From NCBI GenBank assembly GCA_018302235.1, contig JAGVZW010000036.1:1-43540 (forward strand): DNA of 43,540 bases, given 5' to 3'. Below are positions 28,302 through 35,323 of the stretch, one piece after another. Every line of letters starts with the position of its first letter. The stretch's first letter is position 1. The position numbers were made by a program, and so were the translations under genes. The stretch comes from Candidatus Woesearchaeota archaeon. GTDB taxonomy: Archaea; Nanobdellota; Nanobdellia; SCGC-AAA011-G17; GW2011-AR18. The notes beneath the pieces were generated by a model, which saw nothing but the letters and a program-made list of their open reading frames with translations, did no database searches and had not been told where the DNA came from.

Positions 28302-28398
28302 GGTTTCTCACGTGGAACTTCCAACTTAAACCTTTTTCTCTTTCAGAGGTAGGCTTACGCCTAAATGTTTAAGAGAAGTTCCGTTAACATGAGAAACC
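28302..28398. ncRNA. Highly structured RNA-like element
   Basis: Non-coding 97-nt stretch that folds on itself with nested perfect stems: 9 bp (28302-28310/28390-28398), 8 bp (28314-28321/28375-28382), 7 bp (28325-28331/28367-28373), plus a TAGGC/GCCTA hairpin (28350-28363) and a CTC/GAG hairpin. Both strands can form it. On the minus strand the outer arm ends GTGAGAAACCCCC, which recalls the right end/omega RNA of IS200/IS605 TnpB elements, but no tnpB is present. Alternative: a stand-alone small RNA or RNA thermometer. The rest of 28211-28439 shows nothing else. Confidence 0.45.
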
Positions 28399-28439
28399 TT
28401 TATAGAACAAACAACCATCTTCAACATAAGGTGGTCGCT

Positions 28440-28529
28440 ATGACTAAAAAACTATATCCACAGAGGTGGGCTAGAAAGTATCTTTGGGGTTTTAGGGGGT
28501 TGGCGAGAAGATTTTTACAAATTAAATGA
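28440..28529 (+). CDS. 29-aa basic peptide (candidate)
   Basis: ATG 28440 to TGA 28529; preceded by AAGGTGGT about 5-8 nt upstream, a good Shine-Dalgarno. The peptide (MTKKLYPQRWARKYLWGF then GLARRFLQIK) is basic and amphipathic. It overlaps the 3' end of the HEPN gene (28515) on the opposite strand. It might be a small toxin or merely a chance frame; no homologue recognised. Confidence 0.3.
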   Translation: MTKKLYPQRWARKYLWGFRGLARRFLQIK

Positions 28530-29039
28530 ATCAATAATTTCTTTTACTTTGTTCGTAAAAGCAATTGTCTTATGTTGCAATATTTCTGCCTCATCTTTAT
28601 TAAAAATTTTTTGAGTCGAGTAACTTGCCTTTGTTCTCTTGTTTTTTGCTTCAATATAATAGAGAACTTGTTCTTTTTCTAGAGTTGTTTTATTAACCAT
28701 CTCAATTTCTTCTCTGTTCAATTTCGTTTGATAAAACTCTTTAATAAGAATTAAAAGCGTAGCAAGATGGTCTTTTGTTGAATATCCTTTTAGAGCACAT
28801 AAAGCAAGTGAAGCATGATAAATGGAGTAATATGAACTTACAATTGCCCAATCATTGAATTCTTCCAAAGCAAGAGTTGCTTTGACAAACTTCAAATTAT
28901 GATCTGTCTTTTCGAGATGCCCTTGCACAAGTTCTTTAATTTCTATTTCTTTCTTGATTTTTCTATTTTTGAGATAATTTTCAAAATCTTTCTCTCTTCT
29001 TTCTATATTGTCTAACCAAATTTCCCAAAGTTTTTTCAT
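28515..29039 (-). CDS. HEPN domain protein, MNT partner
   Basis: 174 aa all-helical. The long helix with YYSIYHASLALCALKG near residue 69 is typical of HEPN domains, and a KNKRTKASY segment near residue 133 may correspond to the R-x4-Y/H active end. Its ATG overlaps the stop of the nucleotidyltransferase gene (ATGA at 29036-29039), the classic MNT/HEPN toxin-antitoxin layout in which the HEPN RNase is the toxin and the MNT protein AMPylates and silences it. Confidence 0.8.
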   Translation of the reverse strand: MKKLWEIWLDNIERREKDFENYLKNRKIKKEIEIKELVQGHLEKTDHNLKFVKATLALEEFNDWAIVSSYYSIYHASLALCALKGYSTKDHLATLLILIKEFYQTKLNREEIEMVNKTTLEKEQVLYYIEAKNKRTKASYSTQKIFNKDEAEILQHKTIAFTNKVKEIIDSFNL

Positions 29040-29659
29040 TTTAATGCCTCTTTGTAAAAGATATAATGTCCAGAGATTATGAATCCTGTTTTGATTGCAT
29101 GAATAATCATATTATCCTCTTGTTTTAAGAGCTGTTCTTTGAAGTAGTCAAAATCGATTATAAATGTTTGGATATTTGTTCCGGTTGTTGCTTCTATTTC
29201 TTTTTTTAACTCCTTATTTTCAGATTCTTTTTTATTATATATGAGAAGAAGGTCTATGTCGCTTTCTTTTCCAAATGTACCTTTCGCTGTTGAACCAAAA
29301 ACTAAAACGATAAGCGGTTTATTTTCAAGTTTTTCTAAGAATTCTATTATTGCTCTTTTTCTTTCTGAAGGAAGTTTGTTGAGTTTTTTGAAGTCGAAGT
29401 AAGAGAAAATTGAATAGATTTGAGGATTTTTTGGGTTAATTTTATAAAAAGTATTGCCGATTTTTTTAGTGGATATGACAAGATTATTTTCTTGAAGATT
29501 CTTAAGATGCTTTAGCGTAGTATTTTGCGTGAGTTTTGTTTCTCTTAGAATCTCGCTGAAATATAACTCTTTACTCCTATTTATATAGAAACATTCTAAT
29601 ATTTTTTCCTTCCCTTTTCCAAATAAATTACTGTTCATTTTTTGTATAATATTGTTCAT
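29036..29659 (-). CDS. MNT nucleotidyltransferase with N-terminal winged helix
   Basis: 207 aa. Residues 15-75 form a wHTH (YFSEILRETKLTQNTTLKHLKNLQENNLV), fused to a minimal nucleotidyltransferase with GSTAKGTFGKESDIDLLLI near residue 122 (GS-x10-D-x-D). The fusion implies one protein that is both antitoxin enzyme and operon repressor. First gene of the pair; translation of the HEPN gene is coupled through ATGA. The upstream gap to 29772 is AT-rich and would hold the promoter/operator. Confidence 0.85.
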   Translation of the reverse strand: MNNIIQKMNSNLFGKGKEKILECFYINRSKELYFSEILRETKLTQNTTLKHLKNLQENNLVISTKKIGNTFYKINPKNPQIYSIFSYFDFKKLNKLPSERKRAIIEFLEKLENKPLIVLVFGSTAKGTFGKESDIDLLLIYNKKESENKELKKEIEATTGTNIQTFIIDFDYFKEQLLKQEDNMIIHAIKTGFIISGHYIFYKEALK

Positions 29660-29951
29660 TTTGTGAACTATTTAAATGTTTCTTAGTTATATTGTATCTA
29701 AGAAGTAGTAATAATAGAAAGATTTATAATGGGTAATGTTCATATGATTGTAGGGTAATTGTAAATAAATCGTTGACTGAATTACTTCAGGAAATTGAAG
29801 GATCAGGATGTATTTTTCAAGACACAATTAGTCCTGATAAGAATTCAGAACTATTTATAAATCTTTTAACTACTGATGGAAGTTCTACAAGAATACCTAA
29901 TTGTATATATAGAGACAAATTGGTGATTATCATATCTCCAACTTATAAACC

Positions 29952-30281
29952 TCATCGTTTTAAGGCCACAAGGTCTTTTCTGAATCTGGAGATAGTCCGA
30001 AAATCAGGGTCAACTTTCTCAGTCAGATACATAAAAATGAAGCTTTCTCTTCTTGCAGATGCTAACTTTCGTGAACTTCATATTCTGAACAGCATACCTA
30101 TGATGATTGTTTTGAGCAGGATTCGAGGATGATGGCTAGCATCAGCGTAAATCAAGTCAAAGCCGGAGAAATCCAGCGTTTCAACAAACTCCTCAACGAA
30201 GAAACAAATATGCTCTTTGGGAATCATGTCTTTGATTGACTGCGGGATAAGCAAGTTCTGGTTTTTGTAAGAATTGATGTA
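29952..30281 (-). pseudogene. IS1182-like transposase fragment
   Basis: The minus strand reads LLIPQSIKDMIPKEHICFFVEEF, then SHHPRILLKTIIIGMLFRI, a TGA, and in the same frame SSRKLASARRESFIFMYL, FRTISRFRKD and a stop. This is the N-terminal part of IS1182-family transposases (the conserved V-P-x-D-H-x-x-F, YHPR and SSRKI...FMYL...TISRFR blocks). Only about 110 of about 450 codons remain, with an internal stop. A weak plus-strand frame (29773-30132) is partly its shadow. Evidence of past transposition beside the MNT/HEPN pair. Confidence 0.65.
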
Positions 30282-30304
30282 TCACCATACGATTTTATAA
30301 AAAA

Positions 30305-30314
30305 CTTTATAAAG
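30305..30314 (+). promoter_or_regulatory. TATA box of the ArsR operon
   Basis: CTTTATAAAG, itself palindromic, 5 nt upstream of the 16-bp operator-like palindrome and about 27 nt before ATG 30337. Fits a leaderless start. Confidence 0.55.
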
Positions 30315-30318
30315 AAAT

Positions 30319-30334
30319 GTGAATTTAAATTCAC
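30319..30334. promoter_or_regulatory. Perfect 16-bp palindrome, likely ArsR operator
   Basis: GTGAATTTAAATTCAC is a perfect inverted repeat located between the TATA box and the ATG of the ArsR-like gene. A dimeric winged-helix repressor bound here would block RNA polymerase, so autoregulation is the natural reading. Not found elsewhere in the window. Confidence 0.65.
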
Positions 30335-30336
30335 GT

Positions 30337-30642
30337 ATGAAAGATAAGTGTTACATGTTTTTTGAAACATTAGGAACCAGATTAAAAATGGAAATTATCT
30401 TTAAAATTAAAGAAAAACAAATGAATGTTAATGACTTATCAAATTCATTAAACCAAGAAAGGAGTAAGGTCTCACACGCATTAAAAACACTATTAGATTG
30501 TGGTATTGTGAGAGTTAAAAAGAAAAATAAACAAAGAATTTACTCCTTAAATAACGAGACAATTATACCATTATTTAATATTATAGAAGAACACATAAGA
30601 AAATACTGTAAAACATGTAAAAAGGGGGCAAAAAATGGTTAA
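30337..30642 (+). CDS. ArsR-family winged-helix regulator
   Basis: 101 aa from ATG 30337; the longer frame from GTG 30319 would place translation inside the palindrome and is rejected. wHTH: FFETLGTRLKMEIIFKIKEK, MNVNDLSNSLNQERSKVSHALKTLLDCGIVRVKKK, then RIYSLNNE as the wing. The C-terminal HIRKYCKTCKKG has a CxxC that may sense a metal, redox state or a reactive species. It overlaps the hemerythrin gene by 8 nt and heads the three-gene operon. Confidence 0.85.
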   Translation: MKDKCYMFFETLGTRLKMEIIFKIKEKQMNVNDLSNSLNQERSKVSHALKTLLDCGIVRVKKKNKQRIYSLNNETIIPLFNIIEEHIRKYCKTCKKGAKNG

Positions 30643-31168
30643 TTCAGATGCTTTAAAAATATTAATAAAAGAACATGAAAATATATTAATTGTTGTTGAA
30701 AGATTAGAAAAAGAACTTAAAGAATTAAAAAATAAAGAAATTGACACAGATTTTTTTGAAAAGATTATTAAATTCATTAGGGGTTATGCTGATAAATTCC
30801 ATCATGCTAAAGAGGAAGATATTTTATTTAAAGAATTTAACAAATGTGCAGAAGAAGGGTGCGTACATTGCAATCCAGTAGAACAAATGTTATTTGAACA
30901 TGATGAGGGAAGAAAAAATCTTAAATTAATTGAAGCAGGTTTGAAAGAAAAAAATAAGACTAAATTAATTGAAGGTGTAAAGGGTTATATTAGTATAATA
31001 AAAGAACATATATTTAAAGAAGATAACATTTTATATCCAATGGCAGATAGTGCATTTAGTACTAATACTAAAAATAAAATCTTATCAAAATTTAAACTAA
31101 TAGAACAAAAAGAAAAAGATATGAAATATTATTATGGTATTATTAAATCATTCGAAGGAAAAAAATGA
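30635..31168 (+). CDS. Hemerythrin-like (HHE) protein
   Basis: 177 aa four-helix bundle with repeated metal ligands: HEN near residue 14, FHHAKEEDILF near residue 50, FEHDEGR near residue 85 and KEHIFKEDNILYP near residue 123. These supply the H/E set of a di-iron site that binds O2, NO or senses redox. A Cys cluster, CAEEGCVHC, near residue 69 is unusual for the family and may add metal or thiol chemistry. Co-transcribed with ArsR and cupin genes, so probably induced by the stress the ArsR protein senses. Confidence 0.88.
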   Translation: MVNSDALKILIKEHENILIVVERLEKELKELKNKEIDTDFFEKIIKFIRGYADKFHHAKEEDILFKEFNKCAEEGCVHCNPVEQMLFEHDEGRKNLKLIEAGLKEKNKTKLIEGVKGYISIIKEHIFKEDNILYPMADSAFSTNTKNKILSKFKLIEQKEKDMKYYYGIIKSFEGKK

Positions 31169-31467
31169 ATTCAATGAAAGATATATCAAAAATAATAGAG
31201 TATCCTAAAGAGGGTATTTTAAGCAAAACAATACATAAGGCTAGTAAAATAGATATAACTTTATTCTGTATGCCTGCTAAAACAAAGATTTCAGAACATA
31301 CATCAACAAGAGAAGGATATATATATGTAATCGAAGGAAAAGGAATTTTTTGCTTAGAAGGAAAGAATATTAAAATGAAACCAAATATATTTATATTTAT
31401 GAAAGAAAATGCTGTTCATTCCCTAAAAGCTGAAAAAAATACATCTTTTATTCTTACTTTATTCTAA
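31165..31467 (+). CDS. Small cupin protein
   Basis: 100 aa single cupin barrel: motif 1 around ISEHTSTREGYIYVIEGKGIF (near residue 43) with the G-x5-H-x-H-like pattern partly kept (His and Glu), and motif 2 around PNIFIFMKENAVHSL. Its ATG overlaps the hemerythrin stop (ATGA). Possibly a metal-binding redox or detoxification enzyme. Its 3' end overlaps scpA tail to tail by 14 nt. Confidence 0.8.
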   Translation: MNSMKDISKIIEYPKEGILSKTIHKASKIDITLFCMPAKTKISEHTSTREGYIYVIEGKGIFCLEGKNIKMKPNIFIFMKENAVHSLKAEKNTSFILTLF

Positions 31468-32179
31468 TATTTATTTCTCCAAAATGTTTTTCTTGTTCTA
31501 ATTTAATTCTTTGCTGATTATCTAGATGTAATAATGGAACAAAAGTCCCAATAATTTCATCTCTATTTGGTTTTTCACTTAATAAATTATTAAATTTAAG
31601 ATCGTTTTTTTCTTTTAAATATATAATAATTTTTTCAAATAATTCTTCTATTAATTTATTAATATCAATCTTTTTTTCTGGAATCATTAAATCAGTTGGA
31701 ATCCTTTCTGCTTCTTCTTTTCTTAATAATCTCTTAGTATTTATCTCTAAAGCCTGTTCTAAAGCAGAAATTAAATCTGCAATACTAACCCTTCGTTTTC
31801 TAGCCTGTGGTGTTCTTATTGTTAAATTCGGGTTATCTATAAATTCCAATTTTTTTTGTTCATTTGGTAAGAAATCATCTAATTCGTCTATATTATCGCT
31901 TGGAAACATAATATGATCTAAAGATGCAATATCTTCATTTAATAGTTTTTCACTTTTTAATTTTAATAATATTGCAGAGGCTAAAATCATCTTCCCAGAA
32001 ATAAAAAAATTCATTTCTTGCATCTTTTTAATCTCTTTTAAATATTCCTGAGATATCCAGCTGATATCAATATTCCAAGGATCTATTTCCCCTTTTTTTA
32101 CTAGATCTTGAATTATAGATTGCCAAGTAACATCATTCTTTTGCACCAAAATTTCATATAATTTTCTTTGTTCTTCCAT
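31454..32179 (-). CDS. scpA: Segregation and condensation protein A (kleisin)
   Basis: 241 aa. The ScpA signature DPWNIDISWISQEYLKEI sits near residue 33, followed by the ILLKLKSEKLL helix; the C-terminal winged-helix end VPLLHLDNQQRIKLEQEKHFGEINI is also conserved. The kleisin bridges SMC heads in chromosome condensation. ATG at 32179. Neither smc nor scpB is next to it in this window. Normal archaeal length. Confidence 0.9.
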   Translation of the reverse strand: MEEQRKLYEILVQKNDVTWQSIIQDLVKKGEIDPWNIDISWISQEYLKEIKKMQEMNFFISGKMILASAILLKLKSEKLLNEDIASLDHIMFPSDNIDELDDFLPNEQKKLEFIDNPNLTIRTPQARKRRVSIADLISALEQALEINTKRLLRKEEAERIPTDLMIPEKKIDINKLIEELFEKIIIYLKEKNDLKFNNLLSEKPNRDEIIGTFVPLLHLDNQQRIKLEQEKHFGEINIRIK

Positions 32180-32219
32180 ATATTTAATTAGAAAAGAAGA
32201 TATATAAATTTATCTTTGA

Positions 32220-32244
32220 GGTGAGCTGTAAAGTTAACGACACC
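32220..32244 (+). repeat. Dispersed motif copy 3
   Basis: GGTGAGCTGTAAAGTTAACGACACC, same orientation as the copy at 15946 and opposite to that at 19647. It lies between scpA and rnhB in a gap of 79 nt, with self-complementary ends GGTG/CACC. Confidence 0.55.
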
Positions 32245-32258
32245 CGCATTTGATAAAT

Positions 32259-32939
32259 TTAGAATTCACCCAAGTTTTTTTGTTTTTTTATCTTCGCAAC
32301 TTCTTTATATGTAGCCCAAGTTTTTCTAAAAATTTCTGGATACTTATTCCAATTTTCTTTTAAGAATTCTATAGTTTGTAAATCAGAAGGATATCCTGAA
32401 TTAAAATCACCGTAGATTTCTTTTAACTTTGCTATCTCTCTATCTCTTGTAACTTTTGCTAGAATTGAGGCTGCCCCGACCATAACATATTTACTATCTG
32501 CTTTATGTTCACATCTTAATTGAATATTTTCCTTTAAATAGGTCTTTAAATGCTCTGAATATGCTATTATATTATTAGATGGGCAATCAACAATAGCAAT
32601 CTCGGGCTTTAAATAATTAATAATCATAGCGAACTTAATACTTTCTAACCAGTTTAAATTAGTTCCCGGTGTTTCTAAAGTTTTATCAATCTCACCTGGA
32701 GAAATAATCAAAATCTTATATTTTTTTACAATCTTTATTATTCTTCCGTATAATTCTTCTCTTTTTTTTGAAGATAATTGTTTAGAATCCTTTACCCCGA
32801 GTGCAGTTAAAGAAGATAATTTATCTTCTTCAATCAATACCCCAGCTATTACCATTGGACCAATGACAGGGCCTATTGGTAGGTTAACTTAATAGTTAAA
32901 CCTTCTACCAGCGTCATCAGTTCCACAAATTAAAGTCAT
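32259..32939 (-). CDS. rnhB: Ribonuclease HII, interrupted by a 30-nt segment in the catalytic motif
   Basis: The gene starts at ATG 32939 with MTLICGTDDAGR, then 30 nt (32874-32903) with an in-frame TAA, then GPVIGPMVIAGVL and the rest (DCPSNN, HKADSKYVMVGAASILAKVTRD, SGYPSD). Exact removal of the segment restores the family sequence DDAGRGPVIGPMVI in frame. Without it, translation from ATG 32855 would lack the first two catalytic acids. RNase HII removes ribonucleotides and RNA primers from DNA and is normally essential. The segment folds in a bulge-helix-bulge-like way, so it may be an intron; see the finding. The start overlaps the divergent promoter region with the HMG-CoA reductase gene. 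Confidence 0.85.
32874..32903 (-). other. 30-nt intervening sequence in rnhB, candidate BHB intron
   Basis: On the minus strand, exon GGTA pairs with intron TACC (4 bp). A 3-nt bulge GAA follows, then an inner stem GGTT-T-AACT/AGTTAACC with loop ATTA. On the other side the bulge AATA precedes exon GGC. Cutting after GA gives exactly the exon end that restores DDAGRG. The 3' bulge is 4 nt rather than 3, a relaxed form. Size matches the tRNA introns of this genome (21-31 nt). Confidence 0.65.
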
Positions 32940-33018
32940 AAAACTCTAAAACTAAATTAATTTTTAAAGATATCTATAATATAAACAAATTTAAATAACT
33001 TTTTATAATGTTACTTTT

Positions 33019-34311
33019 ATGAAGTATTTAGATAAATTAATTAAAGGAGAAATAAAACCATATAGATTAGAAGATTTAATTCTAGGTGGAAAAGAAATAG
33101 ATAGAGCTGAATGGAAAGTTATAGAAAAAAAAGCTCAAAGACTAAGAAGAAGATATTATGAATATTTAGTTAAAAAAACCCAAGGATTACCTCAAGAATG
33201 GACATTAGAAAGAAATTTATTATTTCCATATTCATCACCAGAATGTAAACTAATTGGAAAACCACAAATAGAAAACTCTCTTATTGGTCCATATGGTTTT
33301 GTAGGACCAGTTAATATTCATGGTATATTCGCCAATGGAGATTATTATCCTATTTTATTTACATGGGAAACACAATTAATTAGGGCAATTAATGCTGGAG
33401 CATCACACGCTAGAAGGTATGGTGGGATAAATACAGTAGTAGAAGATAATGGAATGACTAGGGCCCCGTTAATAATTGCAAAATCTGAAAATGAGGCTAT
33501 GGATTTTATTAAATTTGTTCAATCAAAAAAAGGTAGATTAAGAAAACTAATTGATTCCAGAATGAATCACGGTTATTTTATGGGAATTGATTCTTTTAGG
33601 CATGAAAACGCTATTTATCTGAGAATGAGGTTTAATACTGGAGACTCTATGGGAATGAATATGGCAACCTTTGAGGCAGATATAGCTACTAAGTGGTTAG
33701 TAAAACATTTTAGAGGCAATGTTAAATATATTTCAGTATCTAGTAATATGTGTACAGATAAGAAAGTAACCCCAATTAACGCTATTTTAGGTCGGGGTAA
33801 AAGGGTAGATGTGCATATTAAAATTCCATTAGAAGAATTAAAATCTTATCTTGCTGAAAGTAAAAGAAGTATAAGTGAATTTAGAAAAATGATTGATCTT
33901 AAAAACAAAGGCTCAGATATTGCTGGAGGAGGTATAGGCACACATAATACCCATGTTGCTAATATTGTTGGTAATATGTTTCCAGCTTATGCTCAGGATC
34001 ATGGTCAGATCGGTACTAGTTCAATGGCTGACAAGTATTTGGAACTAGAAAAAGGGTTCTTAAAATATTCTTTAACTATGTATTGTTTAGAAGTAGGTAC
34101 TGTTGGGGGTGGAACAGACTATAAACCAGCCAATATATTTTTACAAGCATTGGGATGTAGAGACCCAATAACAGATAGACCCTATAAAAATTCTGCTTTA
34201 AAATTTGCTGAGATCATCGGTGCAACAGCAATCTGTGGTGAATTGGGGACTGATTTAGCATTAATAAAGGGTGTACTTCCTGAATATCATAGAAATGCTA
34301 CAAGGAAATAA
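33019..34311 (+). CDS. hmgA: HMG-CoA reductase
   Basis: 430 aa. It makes mevalonate for isoprenoid membrane lipids. Class I-type residues are seen: catalytic Glu in QIENSLIGPYG near residue 83, GDSMGMNM near residue 209 (NADPH binding), Lys in CTDKKVTPIN near residue 246, Asp in AQDHGQ near residue 331, GTVGGGTDY near residue 363 and catalytic His near the end (EYHRNATRK). The sequence around the substrate site is fairly divergent from Euryarchaeota. A TATA-like TTTAAATAA lies about 28 nt upstream; the mRNA is probably leaderless. Confidence 0.92.
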   Translation: MKYLDKLIKGEIKPYRLEDLILGGKEIDRAEWKVIEKKAQRLRRRYYEYLVKKTQGLPQEWTLERNLLFPYSSPECKLIGKPQIENSLIGPYGFVGPVNIHGIFANGDYYPILFTWETQLIRAINAGASHARRYGGINTVVEDNGMTRAPLIIAKSENEAMDFIKFVQSKKGRLRKLIDSRMNHGYFMGIDSFRHENAIYLRMRFNTGDSMGMNMATFEADIATKWLVKHFRGNVKYISVSSNMCTDKKVTPINAILGRGKRVDVHIKIPLEELKSYLAESKRSISEFRKMIDLKNKGSDIAGGGIGTHNTHVANIVGNMFPAYAQDHGQIGTSSMADKYLELEKGFLKYSLTMYCLEVGTVGGGTDYKPANIFLQALGCRDPITDRPYKNSALKFAEIIGATAICGELGTDLALIKGVLPEYHRNATRK

Positions 34312-34336
34312 TTTCTATTATTTTAAGAATAAAAAA

Positions 34337-34530
34337 TAGCGGGAAAAGGATTTGAACCTTTGACCTTTACCCATTCTAACTAAAAAGTTAGATATTCCGG
34401 GTCTCTCGAAGGTACAATACAGTAGCCCATATGAGCCATCCGCGACATCCCTTTAAAAGAGATAACCTCGACGGGCATACAGGAAATTTCTAACGAATCA
34501 GAAATTTTCTCCTGACTGCCCTATCCCGCT
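34337..34530 (-). tRNA. Initiator tRNA-Met (CAU) with four introns
   Basis: Five exons: 34508-34530, 34469-34477, 34430-34437, 34397-34402, 34337-34366. Together they give 76 nt: acceptor AGCGGGA/TCCCGCT (A1:U72), D stem GGGC/GCCC with the 11-nt loop AGTCAGGAGAT, anticodon stem TCGGG/CCCGG with three G:C pairs and loop CTCATAA, variable AGGTC, T stem AAAGG/CCTTT with TTCAAAT. These are initiator hallmarks. Introns: D loop (30 nt, 34478-34507), anticodon 5' stem (31 nt, 34438-34468), 37/38 (27 nt, 34403-34429), after the 3' anticodon stem (30 nt, 34367-34396). Introns 1 and 4 show exact 3-nt bulge / 4-5-bp helix / 3-nt bulge motifs. Introns 2 and 3 are placed by tRNA structure. Confidence 0.92.
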
Positions 34531-34665
34531 ATAACTTAAAAATAAAATTCAATTCTATTTAAACTTATTTATATCATACTAAGACTACTTGATAGTAAAA
34601 ACAAAACGAAAGTTTTATAAAGAATTATATTTTGAAATATATAAAACAAAAGATGGTTATGGATA

Positions 34666-35298
34666 ATGACAATACAATATAAACAATTAAAAGAGATAGA
34701 AAAGGAATTACTTAAAGGGATATCTATTAAAAAATTAGAAGATGAGTTTAATACAATTACCGGGGTTTATACAGCAACAACAGGTATAAATATAATCTGT
34801 GTTGCCGTAACTATAGACTACAAAACAAAAGAAAAGATAGAAACTGAATTTAAGATTGTTGTTGAAGAATTGCCATATAATCCTAATTTTATTCCGTTTA
34901 GAGAGGGCCCGGTAATTATAGAAACATTAAAATCTCTAAAAATAGAGCCAGAGCTAATAATTGTTGCTGGTTATGGAACAATAAATAAATATAAATTAGG
35001 AGTAGCTTCTTATGTAGGTTTAATGTTAAAAAAGCCAACAATCAGTGTTTCTATAAAATTGAACTATGGTATAATAAAAAATAATGATGTTTATTTTAAA
35101 GAAGAAATACGCGGCAAGATTCTTAAAACTAAAGAATTTGCCAATCCTATTTTTATCTCTCCAGGGCACAATATTGATATAAATACATCATTAGACATAA
35201 CAAAAGAGATATCTACTGGAGTGAAATTACCCATACCATTATTTTTAGCCCATAAAAAGATAATAAAATTAAGAGATGAAATAAATAACAAAATATAA
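34666..35298 (+). CDS. Endonuclease V-like protein lacking catalytic aspartates
   Basis: 210 aa. Overall EndoV pattern: PYNPNFIPFREGPVIIETLKSL near residue 76, then ELIIVAGYG, LGVASYVGLMLKKPTISVSIKL, and SPGHNIDINTSLDI near the end. The Glu of FREGP is kept, but the metal-binding Asp of the usual V-D-G-H-G is Ala (VAGYG), and the early V-D Asp is replaced by Tyr (TGVYTAT). EndoV cuts next to inosine; this copy is likely inactive for cleavage but may still bind inosine-containing nucleic acid. 25 nt before the M50 gene. Confidence 0.75.
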   Translation: MTIQYKQLKEIEKELLKGISIKKLEDEFNTITGVYTATTGINIICVAVTIDYKTKEKIETEFKIVVEELPYNPNFIPFREGPVIIETLKSLKIEPELIIVAGYGTINKYKLGVASYVGLMLKKPTISVSIKLNYGIIKNNDVYFKEEIRGKILKTKEFANPIFISPGHNIDINTSLDITKEISTGVKLPIPLFLAHKKIIKLRDEINNKI

Positions 35299-35323
35299 AA
35301 ACTATGAATTATTTTTATCAACA

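Noticed and set aside
29773-30132. 119-codon plus-strand frame starting with TTG
   Set aside because: Its second half is the antisense of an IS1182-like transposase fragment, and it has no ATG. The first half could be a truncated gene but there is no recognisable signature.
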